A stretch of 64,000 nt of DNA from Streptomyces griseomycini (GCF_014203535.1 NZ_JACHJI010000013.1:62001-126000); one strand, 5' to 3'. Positions 34,025 to 43,180 are shown, numbered from the stretch's first letter. Translations and numbers: made by a program. Notes: generated by a model from the sequence alone, not told the origin.

Positions 34025-34732
34025 TCAGCTCACCACTCCGGTCATGACGCCCACGGGCACGGCGAGGAAACCGGCCGTGAGCAGCAGCGCGAGGGCATTG
34101 GCGGTGGTCTTCAGGGCGCGGTCGCGGGTGCGGCTGCCGACGCCGAGGGTCTGGGCGGCGCTCCAGAAGCCGTGCCGGATGTGCAGTCCGACGGCGAGCA
34201 TCGCGACGATGTAGATCACGTTGCCGTACCAGGTGGAGAAGGTGTCCACGACGTTCTGGTAGGGCTTGCCCGTCTCGAAGCCGCCGGAGTGCACATGGCC
34301 GGTGGTCAGGTCGAGGACGTGCCAGACGATGAACAGGCCGAGGATGATCCCGCCCCAGCGCATGGTGCGCGTGGCGTAACTGGCCCGCGGCTTCTTGTGC
34401 ACGTACTTGCTGGGCCGCGCCCTGATGTCGCGGCGGCTGAGCTGGTACGCGGAGACGGCGTGGGCGACGACCGCGACGACCAGCACGACGCGGACCAGCC
34501 AGAGCGTCCACTCGTAGTGCATGAACGGCTCACCCACGGTGCGCAGCCAGTGCGCGTAGTGGTTGAACTCACCGGCTCCGAAGAAGATCTTCAGGTTTCC
34601 GATCATGTGGACGACCAGGTACAGCAGCATGATCAGGCCGCTGACCGCCATCACTGTCTTCTTGCCGACGGTCGAGTCCCACACGGTGCGCGCCATGGAC
34701 GGCCGTCGGTCCGTCCGCGTTGCCAGAGCCAT
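34025..34732 (-). CDS. Succinate dehydrogenase cytochrome b558-type membrane anchor
   Basis: A 235-aa membrane protein with about five transmembrane helices (near 25-45, 75-95, 122-142, 168-188 and 212-232) and His residues suited to heme b. The motif VMAVSGLIMLLYLVVHMIGN matches the SdhC family of the single-anchor type. First gene of sdhCAB. It is divergent from a LysR gene across 83 bases with a perfect LysR-type T-N11-A palindrome. Confidence 0.93.
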   Translation of the reverse strand: MALATRTDRRPSMARTVWDSTVGKKTVMAVSGLIMLLYLVVHMIGNLKIFFGAGEFNHYAHWLRTVGEPFMHYEWTLWLVRVVLVVAVVAHAVSAYQLSRRDIRARPSKYVHKKPRASYATRTMRWGGIILGLFIVWHVLDLTTGHVHSGGFETGKPYQNVVDTFSTWYGNVIYIVAMLAVGLHIRHGFWSAAQTLGVGSRTRDRALKTTANALALLLTAGFLAVPVGVMTGVVS

Positions 34733-34791
34733 GCTTCAGACGCTAGGGCCGGAAGGCCCCATCGGTCCAAGACATGGTGCGGCTGGTTTCG

Positions 34792-34806
34792 ATAGGGAAG
34801 CCCTAT
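34792..34806. promoter_or_regulatory. LysR-type operator between sdhC and the LysR gene
   Basis: ATAGGG-AAG-CCCTAT, a perfect 15-bp inverted repeat. It contains a T-N11-A (34793 to 34805), the standard LysR recognition shape, 10 bases ahead of the LysR start and 60 bases from the sdhC start. Confidence 0.7.
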
Positions 34807-34815
34807 GGTGGGGGC

Positions 34816-35700
34816 ATGCAGTTCCAGCAGCTCCAGTACTTCGTGGCCGTGGCCGAGACCCGGCACTTCACCCGGGCGGCGGAGACCGTCCATGTCGCGC
34901 AGCCGTCACTGTCGCAGCAGATCAAGGCGCTGGAGCGGGAGCTGGGGGCGGATCTGTTCCGCCGGGCGCGCGGGAACATCACGCTGACCGACGCGGGCGA
35001 GGCGCTGCTGCCGCTGGCCCGGCGGATCCTGGCCGACGCGGACACCGCCCGGCACGAGGTGCAGGAGGTGGCGCAGCTGCGCAGCGGCCGGGTGCGGCTG
35101 GGCGCGACCCCGAGCCTGTGCACCGGCCTGCTGCCGGACGTGCTGCGCGCCTTCCACGACCGCTACCCGGGCGTCCGGCTGCTGGTCGAGGAGGGCGGCT
35201 CCCACGATCTGGTGCGGGAGCTGGCCCGCGGTGCCCTGGACCTGGCCCTGGTCGTCCTGCCCCTGCCGACGCCCTCCCCCGCGCTCACCACGGTGGAGCT
35301 GTTGCGCGAGGACCTGGTGGTGGTGTCCTCCCCGGACGTCCCGGAACCGGGACGGGGGCGGCGCGCCGTGCGCATCGCCGACCTGGAGGGGGAACGCCTG
35401 GTGATGTTCCGGCACGGCTACGACCTGCGCGAGCTGACCGTGGCGGCGTGCCGGGCGGAGGGCTTCGAGCCGGAGTTCGCGGTGGAGGGCGGTGAGATGG
35501 ACGCGGTGCTGGGTTTCGTGCGGGCGGGACTGGGCGTCGCCGTCGTCCCCCGCATGGTGGCCGCGCGGTCCGGGCACGGGCTGCGGGTGACCCCCCTCGC
35601 CCGTCCCGGCCTGCACCGTGCCATCGCCCTGGCCCACCGCAGCGACGTGGCTCCGCCCCGCGCGGCCCGGGAACTGCAGCGGATGCTGCTGGAACGGTGA
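34816..35700 (+). CDS. LysR-family regulator, probable controller of sdhCAB
   Basis: A 294-aa regulator with HTH HFTRAAETVHVAQPSLSQQI (about residues 16-36) and a C-terminal inducer-binding domain. The ATG at 34816 is just after the palindrome at 34792-34806. Its position opposite an alternative succinate dehydrogenase operon suggests it senses a C4-dicarboxylate or respiratory signal. That is inference; many LysR proteins of this CynR/OxyR-like subtype have unknown ligands. Confidence 0.9.
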   Translation: MQFQQLQYFVAVAETRHFTRAAETVHVAQPSLSQQIKALERELGADLFRRARGNITLTDAGEALLPLARRILADADTARHEVQEVAQLRSGRVRLGATPSLCTGLLPDVLRAFHDRYPGVRLLVEEGGSHDLVRELARGALDLALVVLPLPTPSPALTTVELLREDLVVVSSPDVPEPGRGRRAVRIADLEGERLVMFRHGYDLRELTVAACRAEGFEPEFAVEGGEMDAVLGFVRAGLGVAVVPRMVAARSGHGLRVTPLARPGLHRAIALAHRSDVAPPRAARELQRMLLER

Positions 35701-35842
35701 GCGGACGCCGTGCGCGGGCGCGGTGAGCGGCCACCGCGCGCGGGCGCGGCGGTCCCGTTCCACCACGACCGCGGCGCTCGTGCGGGCGGCGACGGCGGTG
35801 GCCGACGCCGCCCGGGACGGGGCGTGGGGACCGCCGTCCGGG

Positions 35843-36289
35843 TCACGCCGCGGGCCGCGGTCCCCCGCGCCCCGCTTCCGGTCCCGGTCCGGGCGACGCC
35901 CCCTGGTCGGCCTCCGGCGGCACCGGGGTGCCTTGGTGGTAGTACATGCGCCAGCCCGTCTTCTCGTCGCGCTTGCGCCACAGGGAGCTGCGGCGGGCGT
36001 GGCGGCCGTCGAAGCGGGTCTCGTACGTGAGGTGCACCAGACCGGGCGCGAGGAGGACGCCGGTGATCTCCGACGGCTCGTACACCGGGCCGTCCGTCGA
36101 GCTGCCCGGCTTGTCGGGCAGCCCCGCGACCGTGTCCTCGTACGTGTAGCGCCGGCCCGAGGCGCCCACCTCGGTGAACTCGGGGTCCAGCAGGCGCACG
36201 GCCTCGGTGCGGGAGGAGCGCACGGCGGGGTCCAGGAGGCTCAGTTCGCCCTCGATCGCCGCCCTCACCGCTTCTGCTTCATGACTCAT
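35843..36289 (-). CDS. NTF2-like (DUF4440/SnoaL-type) protein
   Basis: A 148-aa small alpha+beta-cone protein: VRAAIEGELSLLDPAVRSSR starts helix 1, and LLDPEFTEVGASGRRYTYED and WRMYYHQGTPV give the usual final strand. The C-terminus is Pro/Gly-rich and poorly conserved. The ATG at 36289 is used; a GTG at 36295 is in frame. The family includes enzymes and ligand-binding proteins, and no function is inferred. Confidence 0.78.
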   Translation of the reverse strand: MSHEAEAVRAAIEGELSLLDPAVRSSRTEAVRLLDPEFTEVGASGRRYTYEDTVAGLPDKPGSSTDGPVYEPSEITGVLLAPGLVHLTYETRFDGRHARRSSLWRKRDEKTGWRMYYHQGTPVPPEADQGASPGPGPEAGRGGPRPAA

Positions 36290-36320
36290 CCGCACATGGT
36301 CGCCCGTGCCCCCGCCACCC

Positions 36321-36337
36321 CCGCAACCGGGTTGCGG
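36321..36337 (-). terminator. Short hairpin after rmdA
   Basis: CCGCAAC-CGG-GTTGCGG, a 7-bp stem, 4 bases past the rmdA stop on the minus strand. Confidence 0.45.
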
Positions 36338-36340
36338 TCC

Positions 36341-38485
36341 TCACCCCGTCGCGTCCACCAGGGCCAGTTCGTGCAGCCGCTCCGGCGGTCCCGGGCGGGC
36401 GTAGTACCAGCCCTGGGCCGTGTCGCAGCCGAGGATGCGCAGCTGCTCCGCCTGGGCTCCCGTCTCCACGCCCTCCACCGTCACCGCCAGGTCGAGGCTG
36501 TGGGCCAGCGCGACGATCCCCTCGACGATCTTGAGGTCGACGGGGTCGGCCGGGAACCGCTGCATGCTCTGGGTGAACGAACGGTCCAGCTTGAGCACGC
36601 TCACCGGGAGCCGGCGCAGGTTGGCGAGGTTGGAGTAGCCGGTGCCGAAGTCGTCCAGGGCGATGTCGACGCCCATCTCGGCGAGCCGGCGCAGCGGCTT
36701 CAGCAGGTCGTCGTCGGCTCCGATCAGCGCCGACTCGGTCACCTCGAGGCACAGCGCGTCGGGTTCCACACCGGTGCGCTCCAGGATGTCCACGGTGTCC
36801 TGGACCAGCCCGGGGTGGGTGAGCTGGCAGGGCGAGAGGTTGACGTTGATGCGCAGGGACCCCACGGCCTCCTCGCCGCCGTGCCGTTCCCGCCACGCGC
36901 GGGCCTGCCGCACCGACTGCTCGAGCACCCAGCGCCCCAGCGGGACGATCAGCCCGGTGTGCTCGGCGAGCGGGATGAACCGGTCCGGGGACAGCACGCC
37001 GTGCTGCGGGTGCAGCCAGCGCACCAGCGCCTCGGCGCCGCGGACGCTCCCGTCGCCGAGGTGCACCAGCGGCTGGTACTCGATGAAGAACTCGCCCCGG
37101 TCCAGGGCCGTCGGGAGCGAGGTGGTGAGCCCGTGCCGGGTGATGGCGCGGGCGTCGGCCTCCGGGTCGGCCAGTTCGAACCGGTTGCCGCCCGCCGACT
37201 TGGCCCGGTACATGGTGATGTCGGCGCTGCGCAGCACCTCCGCCGCGCTGCGCTCCCCGGCCGGTCCCTCGACGATGCCGATGCTGCCGCGCACGGTCAG
37301 TTCCCGGCCGTCGACGCTGATGGGGGCGAGCAGCGCGTTCATGATGCGGGCGGCGAGCTCGTCGACCGTGCGCCGGGTGTCGGGGCCGGTGGTCAGCGCC
37401 ACGAACTCGTCGCCGCCGAGCCGGGCCACCATCTCCCCGGGCGCCGTGGCGCAGGACTGGAGCCGGTCGGCGACCTCGACGAGCAGCCGGTCCCCGGCCG
37501 CGTGCCCGAGGCTGTCGTTGACGGTCTTGAAGCCGTCCAGGTCGAGGTAGCACAGGCCGAACCGCTGGCCCTCGCCGGCGTTCAGCGCCTTCTCCAGGCG
37601 CTCGAAGAAGAACGTGCGGTTGGGCAGCCCGGTCAGCGCGTCGTGGGTGGCCTCGTAGCGCAGCCGGAGGTTGAGCAGCCGCCGCTCGGTGGTGTCCTCC
37701 ATGAGGGCGAGCTGGTACTGCGGGGCGCCGTCGGCGTCGCGCAGCAGGGACACCGTCAGGTTGGTCCACAGGACCGTTCCGTCGGGACGGTTGAACGCTT
37801 TTTCCAGGTGGTAGTGCTCGCGCTCGCCGCGCACCAGCTCCTCGTAGAGCTTCCAGGTCTGCGGGGCGTCGTCGGCGTGGGTCCACTCCGTGACGTTGCG
37901 GCCGCGCAGGGTCTGCTCGGACAGCCCGAACATGCGCCGCAGCGCGCCGTTGACCTGCAGGACGTTGCCGTCCAGGTCGGCGATGCCGATCCCTATGGCC
38001 GCGCCCTCGAAGACCGCGCGGAACCTGGCCTCGGTGGCGTGCAGCGCCTGCGCCACCACTCCCTGCGCCTGCAGCGCGGCCCGGGCGATGGACTCCTGCT
38101 CGGCCAGGGTCCGTTGCCGCAGCGCCTGCGCGTACCCGGCGGCCATGGCGTGCTGGAGCCTGGCGGAGCGCGCCCGCAGGTCCTCGCGGTCGCCGTCCCC
38201 GCCGCAGTACAGCACCAGGTAGGCGTCCACGCAGTCCAGGGTCCGGCTGAGCGCCTCGGGGTCGGTGCAGTGCTCCTCCACCAGCGCGGCGCCGACCGCC
38301 CTGCCCGCGCCCGGGTCGAAGGACCGGGCCCGCAGCGCCTCGCTCAGCAGCCGGGCCAGCGGCAGCAGCCGCGCCTCGAACTCCGGCCGGGTCGACGACG
38401 TCGAGGTCACCGGGAAGACCGCCCGGCTCCAGATCGTCGCGAACCGGCGCAGTCTGTCCTCCGGCCCGTCCGGTTCCGCGCTCAC
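36341..38485 (-). CDS. RmdA-like PAS-GGDEF-EAL cyclic di-GMP enzyme
   Basis: A 714-aa cytoplasmic signalling protein. An N-terminal helical region (1-175) precedes a PAS domain (about 180-300, FRAVFEGAAIGIGIADLDGN). The GGDEF domain has an intact RLGGDEF motif (residues 357-361) and the EAL domain an intact EAL at 485-487 plus a later DDFGTGYSNL loop. Both synthesis and hydrolysis of c-di-GMP are therefore possible. Domain order and length match RmdA of S. coelicolor, which affects development and is mainly a phosphodiesterase there (recalled). The GTG at 38485 overlaps the upstream methyltransferase stop (GTGA). Confidence 0.9.
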   Translation of the reverse strand: MSAEPDGPEDRLRRFATIWSRAVFPVTSTSSTRPEFEARLLPLARLLSEALRARSFDPGAGRAVGAALVEEHCTDPEALSRTLDCVDAYLVLYCGGDGDREDLRARSARLQHAMAAGYAQALRQRTLAEQESIARAALQAQGVVAQALHATEARFRAVFEGAAIGIGIADLDGNVLQVNGALRRMFGLSEQTLRGRNVTEWTHADDAPQTWKLYEELVRGEREHYHLEKAFNRPDGTVLWTNLTVSLLRDADGAPQYQLALMEDTTERRLLNLRLRYEATHDALTGLPNRTFFFERLEKALNAGEGQRFGLCYLDLDGFKTVNDSLGHAAGDRLLVEVADRLQSCATAPGEMVARLGGDEFVALTTGPDTRRTVDELAARIMNALLAPISVDGRELTVRGSIGIVEGPAGERSAAEVLRSADITMYRAKSAGGNRFELADPEADARAITRHGLTTSLPTALDRGEFFIEYQPLVHLGDGSVRGAEALVRWLHPQHGVLSPDRFIPLAEHTGLIVPLGRWVLEQSVRQARAWRERHGGEEAVGSLRINVNLSPCQLTHPGLVQDTVDILERTGVEPDALCLEVTESALIGADDDLLKPLRRLAEMGVDIALDDFGTGYSNLANLRRLPVSVLKLDRSFTQSMQRFPADPVDLKIVEGIVALAHSLDLAVTVEGVETGAQAEQLRILGCDTAQGWYYARPGPPERLHELALVDATG

Positions 38486-39294
38486 GCCGTACGCCCCACG
38501 CCCGCGAAGCCGGAGAAGGCGTAGGGATCCTCGTCCTCCGGTGCGGTGTCCGGCCGCCACTGCGGCATCGGCACCAGTCCGGGTTCCACCATGTCGTACC
38601 CCTCGAAGAACCGCGCGATCTCCTCGCGCGAGCGCATGATCAGCGGGTTGCGGATGTCCTTGTACACGTCCACCGCGCCCTCGGCCCGGTCCGGCGGCAG
38701 CGGGATCCCCTCGTACGAGGCGTGGGTGAGCACGAGCAGGCTGCCGGGCGCGAGGGCCTCGCGCAGTTCGGTCACCGCCGCGTACGGGTCGTCCGCGTCT
38801 TCCACGAAGTGAAGTATGGCAACGAGGAGCAGCGCCACTGGCCGATTCAGGTCGATCAGCCGCCGCACTTCGGGACTGTCCAGGATCTCCCGGGGCTTGC
38901 GGAGGTCCGCGGCCACGACGTCCGTGCCGTCGTCGCCCTCCAGGACGGCCCGGCTGTGCGCCACTGCCACCGGGTCGTGGTCGACGTACACGACGCGCGC
39001 GCCCGGGTCGGCCGCCCGGGCCACCTCGTGGACGTTGCCGAAGGTCGGGATGCCGGAGCCGATGTCCAGGAACTGGGTGACGCCCTCGTCGACCGCGAAG
39101 CGCACCGCCCGCCGCATGAAGGCACGGTTCGCCTGCATGATCTTGGGCAGTCCCGGCATGAACTCCATGGCCTTGCGGGCCGCTTCCCGGTCGACCTCGA
39201 AGTTGTGCGAACCGCCCAGGTAGTAGTCGTACATCCGGGAAACGCTCGGCACCGAGATGTCGATGCTCCGTGGGGCCCAGGCGGGACGTTCCAT
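38482..39294 (-). CDS. SAM-dependent methyltransferase of the DUF574/PF04672 type
   Basis: A 270-aa protein. SVSRMYDYYLGGSHNFEVDR near residue 20 and QFLDIGSGIPTFGNVHEVA near 73 are hallmarks of this large actinobacterial family (SAM loop DIGSGIPT). PQWRP and AFSGFAGVGR close the domain. Streptomyces carry many paralogues, and no substrate is generally established. Translationally coupled to rmdA (GTGA), so the two proteins are made together. The 341 bases upstream hold its promoter. Confidence 0.9.
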   Translation of the reverse strand: MERPAWAPRSIDISVPSVSRMYDYYLGGSHNFEVDREAARKAMEFMPGLPKIMQANRAFMRRAVRFAVDEGVTQFLDIGSGIPTFGNVHEVARAADPGARVVYVDHDPVAVAHSRAVLEGDDGTDVVAADLRKPREILDSPEVRRLIDLNRPVALLLVAILHFVEDADDPYAAVTELREALAPGSLLVLTHASYEGIPLPPDRAEGAVDVYKDIRNPLIMRSREEIARFFEGYDMVEPGLVPMPQWRPDTAPEDEDPYAFSGFAGVGRTA

Positions 39295-39635
39295 GTATCT
39301 CTCCGAGGCGTAGGCGGTCCGGTGTTCGAGGAGAGGCTACTGACCGCCCGCCAAGGGAGCGACCCCAACCGGAAATTGACCGTCCGTTCCCGGTCACTGC
39401 CAGTGGCACGTGCCGAATTGGCCCCTCGGCGGATGCCCACGAAAAGTGCCCGTGGCATTCCGGAGAGTTCCGGCACGCCCGGGATTACCCGGGAGCACCC
39501 GGCGGTACGAGGAGAAGAGCGCCGATAATTCCACGAGTTCCGGTGAACCACGGCAAAACGGTCCGCCCCTCCGCGGGCTGCGGAGGGGCGGACCCGGGTC
39601 GGCGCGCCGGAGCGGACGACACCCTGGGGAGGTTG
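39295..39635. other. Intergenic region upstream of the methyltransferase-rmdA operon
   Basis: Contains an 11-bp palindrome CACTG-C-CAGTG (39395-39405) and a terminator hairpin for the lipoprotein gene (39561-39593). No small gene recognised. Confidence 0.55.
39561..39593 (-). terminator. Terminator of the repeat lipoprotein gene
   Basis: A 14-bp perfect stem (39561-39574 with 39580-39593) and loop GGGCT, 43 bases beyond the lipoprotein stop on the minus strand. Confidence 0.75.
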
Positions 39636-40571
39636 TTACTTCTCCGGCGCGCCGACCGGTTTTCCGTCGGGCCGCACGGCGTACCAGGTGCCGCCGACGC
39701 CCTGACCGTTGGTGTCGCCGGGGGCCTTGTCACCGGCGAAGGTGTAGATGGGCCAGCAGTTGATCGTCTGCTGCTCGGCGCCGTCCGGGCGGGTGAAGGT
39801 CATGTAGCCCTTCTCCTGGATGCCCTTGGTGTCCGCGAAGTCGACCGGTGACACCACCGGCCACTTCTCCAGGCAGGCGCCGGTGCAGGCCGACACGGGC
39901 TTCGGCCACGCCTCGTCCTTCATGAAGCGGTAGACGGTCATGCCGTTCTCGTCGACGACGATCTCCCCGAGCTTCGGGTCCTCGCGGGTGGACAGGCCGA
40001 GCCGCTCGGCCGCCTGCGCCTTCTTGCCCTCGGGGTTCAGCGCGTACCACTTGCCGCCCACGCCCTGGCCCTTGACGTCACCGGCGTTGACGTCCTTGAC
40101 GTAGCGGTAGGCCGGCCAGCCGCCGATGGTGAGCTGCTTGGTGCCGTCGGCCCGGACGACCTCGCCGAGCAGCGACTCGTCGATCCCCTCGCCCGCCGTG
40201 GCGTCGTCGGCGGGCACCGGCGGCCAGGTCTTGGCGCAGTCGCCGTCGCAGTTGGACTTGGGCGGCTCCGCGGTGTCCTGGTCGAAGCGGTACAGGGTCA
40301 GACCGAGACTGTCGGTCACCAGTTCGCCGAGTTCGGCGTTGGTGGAGACGGCCAGTTCGCCCGCCGTGCCGGACGGGCTCTGCGAGGACTGGGCGCCGCC
40401 GCCCGCCTTGTCGGCCCCGGCGCCGATGCCGGCGTAGTCCCCGGCTCCCGCCGTGGCGCCGACGTTCTGGCTGCTCGCCTGCGGAGGAGCGTCCTGACCG
40501 CACGCCGTCGTCAGGGCCAGCACCGCCGCGGCGCTCGCCACGAGCGAGGCGGTCCGCCAGGTGGTCTTCAT
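39636..40571 (-). CDS. Secreted lipoprotein with repeated COG4315-type domains
   Basis: A 311-aa exported lipoprotein. The signal peptide ends at the lipobox LTTAC (Cys24). After a Ser/Gly-rich linker there are two related halves (about 75-190 and 200-305). Each has a 'G.tLYRF.kD' block, a Cys pair (CDGDCAKTWPPV and CTGACLEKWPVV), a G-WP-Y block and a closing GVGGKWYAL or GVGGTWYAV. This resembles the SCO0930 protein of S. coelicolor (recalled). Heme- or metal-related roles are guessed for such repeats but not shown. The start at 40571 follows GGAG at 8 bases. It is divergent from the surface-protein block. Confidence 0.87.
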   Translation of the reverse strand: MKTTWRTASLVASAAAVLALTTACGQDAPPQASSQNVGATAGAGDYAGIGAGADKAGGGAQSSQSPSGTAGELAVSTNAELGELVTDSLGLTLYRFDQDTAEPPKSNCDGDCAKTWPPVPADDATAGEGIDESLLGEVVRADGTKQLTIGGWPAYRYVKDVNAGDVKGQGVGGKWYALNPEGKKAQAAERLGLSTREDPKLGEIVVDENGMTVYRFMKDEAWPKPVSACTGACLEKWPVVSPVDFADTKGIQEKGYMTFTRPDGAEQQTINCWPIYTFAGDKAPGDTNGQGVGGTWYAVRPDGKPVGAPEK

Positions 40572-40772
40572 CGTCAACTCCACATCATCGCAAGGGTGTT
40601 GCAGCGCCCTGCTGTGCCGCCGCTCGACGATGGGTACGCACGGGAGCACCGGTGGTGTTCAACGGCGGCCCGGATTTCTTTCCGGAATCTGCGATTCCAC
40701 CGGAATCCGCCGGAGGTAACTCCTTCGGGGTAATCATCCGGCCCCCGGGCGTGCCCCTGCGGATCGCGCCTC

Positions 40773-41411
40773 ATGATCCTCGTCGTGCAAGCACTCGTAC
40801 CGACCCAATCCCGCTTCGCCGCCCGCGTGTTGGCCGTGACGTCGCTGATCTGGTCACTCGCCGGAGCATCCGGCGCGGCGGTGGCCGACGCCTGCGCCTA
40901 CGCCTCGACGGGGCCGGGCGGCACGGAGGCGGTCGCGGTCGCGGGAAGCGCCGCCTGGCCGCTGCCCCCGCCCTGCGCACCGCCCCCACCCGCGCCGGAG
41001 CCGACGCCCACCCCCAGCCCTCCGCCCGGTCCCACGCCCACTCCGGCACCGCCGCCCCCACCCCCGCCGGAGCCGACGCCGACGCCGACCCCGCCACCGG
41101 ATCCGGCCCCGCCGCCGAGGCCCCGCCCCACCGCGGAGCCCGAGCCGCCGCCCCCGTCGTCCCCGCCGGCGGCCCGCCCGGCGCCGCCCCCCGCCCGGCC
41201 GGCGCCCGCTCCCCCACCGTCGCGCCCCTCGCCACCTCCTGCCCCCTCGGCCACGCCCGAGCCGCGTCCGTCCGCGACGCCCGTGCACTACCCGCGGTAC
41301 CGGCCGGCCCCGGTCCGGCAGCCCTCCGGCGGCGCCACGTCGCCGCTCACCTTCGTCCTGCTCATCACGGTGCCCGCGGTGGTCGCCGTCGCCGCGCTGC
41401 GCCCTCGCTGA
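40773..41411 (+). CDS. Secreted proline-rich membrane-anchored protein
   Basis: A 212-aa protein. The N-terminal signal-like helix (about 15-38, ending in AGASGAAVADA) precedes a ~130-residue Pro/Ala/Thr/Arg region. A C-terminal hydrophobic helix (FVLLITVPAVVAVAAL) and basic end RPR follow. This is the design of a wall-spanning stalk anchored at its C-terminus, without an LPxTG-like motif. The ribosome site is weak and the exact start uncertain. First of a same-strand pair with the DUF4239 gene 25 bases downstream. Confidence 0.7.
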   Translation: MILVVQALVPTQSRFAARVLAVTSLIWSLAGASGAAVADACAYASTGPGGTEAVAVAGSAAWPLPPPCAPPPPAPEPTPTPSPPPGPTPTPAPPPPPPPEPTPTPTPPPDPAPPPRPRPTAEPEPPPPSSPPAARPAPPPARPAPAPPPSRPSPPPAPSATPEPRPSATPVHYPRYRPAPVRQPSGGATSPLTFVLLITVPAVVAVAALRPR

Positions 41412-41436
41412 ACCCGACTGCTTCTGGAGGCACCTC

Positions 41437-42201
41437 TTGCCGGAATGGCTTGTTCTCACCCTTTTGATGCTGGCCGCCTGTGTCGTCGTGGTCATCATCA
41501 CCCTCGTGCGGCACCGCCGGGCGGCCGACGACGAGGATCCCACCGAGACCCCGGACGTCATCGAGTACATGACGATGTGGATCGGTGTGGTCTACGCCAT
41601 CGTCCTGGGCCTCGCCATCGCCGGTGTCTGGGAGGGGCGCAGCGCCGCCCAGGAGCACGTACGGGCGGAGGCGGTGGCGCTGCACGAGATCTCGGAACGG
41701 GTGCGGGTCTACCCCGCCGAGGTGCGCGACCGCATCCGGGACGATGTCAACGCCTATGTCGGACACGTCGTCACCACCGAGTGGCGGACCATGGCGGACG
41801 ACGGCCGGATCACCGAGCGCGGCACCGAACTGCTCGACCGCGTCCGCCGGGACGTCACCGACTACCAGCCGCGGACGGACTTCGAGGCGCAGGCCTACCA
41901 GCCGCTCGTGGACCAGGTCGCCGCCGCCGACCAGGCCCGCAGCGCTCGGGCCGAGTCGACCGGGGAGACCATGCCGGGCGTGGTGTGGTTCGGCCTGATC
42001 TCCGGGGCCGTCGTCACCATCGGGATGATCTTCGCGCTGCAGATCCGGCGCACCTCCCGCGAGCTGGTCCTCGCCGGGCTGTTCTCCGCGCTGATCGCCT
42101 TCCTGCTCTTCCTCATCTGGGACTTCGACGCGCCCTACGGCCGGGGCATCGCCGCGTCGACGGACCCGTTCCTGCGGCTCTTCCCGCACGTCGGGGACTG
42201 A
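41437..42201 (+). CDS. DUF4239-domain membrane protein
   Basis: A 254-aa integral membrane protein. Helices lie near 3-22 and 46-64, then a long soluble, mostly helical loop (65-170), then helices near 178-196 and 206-226. This is the usual DUF4239 layout. The start is TTG at 41437 with TGGAGG seven bases upstream; the encoded MPEWLVLTLLML fits family N-termini. It is probably cotranscribed with the proline-rich protein gene. No function is known for the family. Confidence 0.85.
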   Translation: MPEWLVLTLLMLAACVVVVIITLVRHRRAADDEDPTETPDVIEYMTMWIGVVYAIVLGLAIAGVWEGRSAAQEHVRAEAVALHEISERVRVYPAEVRDRIRDDVNAYVGHVVTTEWRTMADDGRITERGTELLDRVRRDVTDYQPRTDFEAQAYQPLVDQVAAADQARSARAESTGETMPGVVWFGLISGAVVTIGMIFALQIRRTSRELVLAGLFSALIAFLLFLIWDFDAPYGRGIAASTDPFLRLFPHVGD

Positions 42202-42272
42202 GCGCCGACGGCCGGGGACCGGTGGCCGGGGCGTCCGCCGCCGGTCGCCGGACCACCGCGCGGCGCGGCACT

Positions 42273-42303
42273 TCGCCCCGGATCCGGCGGGAATCCGGGG
42301 CGA
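42273..42303. terminator. Bidirectional terminator hairpin
   Basis: An 11-bp perfect stem (TCGCCCCGGAT, 42273-42283, with 42293-42303) and a 9-base loop, between the convergent DUF4239 and surface-protein genes. Confidence 0.7.
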
Positions 42304-42350
42304 GGTCCTCTCGTCACGCGGGAAACGGCCGCCCGGAGCGGAACGGGGGC

Positions 42351-42848
42351 TCAGATGTGCTTCTCGGCGCGACGGCGCATCCAGAAGACACCACCCCCGA
42401 GGACCGCCGCCGCCACCAGCCCGCCGCCGATGGCGATGTCCGTCGGCGTCGCCCCGCTGGTGACGCTGCCGCCGATGCCCCCGCGGACACCGCCGAGGAC
42501 GGTGAAGGCGGCCGGCCGGGTCAGGCTCCTGCCGGAGCAGTGGACCGTGATGTCGTACGACCCGGCGCGGGCGTTGTCGTCGATGGTGGCGGTGCCCTTC
42601 GCGGTGTCGTTGCCACCGCGGATGGGCGTCAGGTTGGTCCTCGGGAACGCGTTGGAGGTCGCCGTGCCGCCGTTGGGGCAGCCGTCGACCGTGATGGTCA
42701 GCTGGCCGCCGCGGGCGATGACGCTGGGCAGGGCGACGATGTTGGACGGACTGGGAACCCGCCCGGCGTCCGCGACGGCCGCCGGGGCGGCGACCCCGAG
42801 GACGGCGACCGCGGCGCCCGCGGCCGCCAGGGCACGTGAGTTGCGCAT
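42351..42848 (-). CDS. Small secreted protein with C-terminal membrane anchor
   Basis: A 165-aa protein. A classical signal peptide ends at AAVADA (about 27). The extracellular part (28-115) looks like an immunoglobulin-like beta fold with one Cys pair (VDGCPNGG and VHCSGRS). A C-terminal segment GGGLVAAAVLGGGVFW and the basic tail MRRRAEKHI follow. That end has the shape of a sortase sorting signal but lacks LPxTG or LAxTG. The ATG at 42848 follows GGAGGATC. It is divergent from the class F sortase gene, its obvious candidate partner. Confidence 0.82.
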   Translation of the reverse strand: MRNSRALAAAGAAVAVLGVAAPAAVADAGRVPSPSNIVALPSVIARGGQLTITVDGCPNGGTATSNAFPRTNLTPIRGGNDTAKGTATIDDNARAGSYDITVHCSGRSLTRPAAFTVLGGVRGGIGGSVTSGATPTDIAIGGGLVAAAVLGGGVFWMRRRAEKHI

Positions 42849-43180
42849 GTGATCCTCCGCGGAAGACGCCCCGGGTCCCGTACCCGGTCGATCGGCGAGA
42901 AAGCGTCTCCCGGAAAGACCCTCAGTTGCGGTGCCCGGCCCCGCATTTCGGGAATGGTCCGTCCCGGTGAGACCGCGGCCGCGGAAAATCGCGGGAGGCG
43001 GATATCGCCGCAGGTCACGGGCCGTCAGAAAATCTTCGTCCGGTGCCGCCTCGGATGGCGCACCCGGCGCCGCCGCGGCCACCCGTTCGCCACCACCCCG
43101 TCGCCGGTTCCGCGCGCGGCGCTTAGCGTTCTGATATGCGCGAGCGACGCGGTGACGGCCGTGTCGAGAGGGGAAGGCGA
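42849..43180. other. Shared upstream region of the surface protein and sortase genes
   Basis: 332 bases between divergent starts. I see no confident promoter pair, strong palindrome or small gene. Confidence 0.5.
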
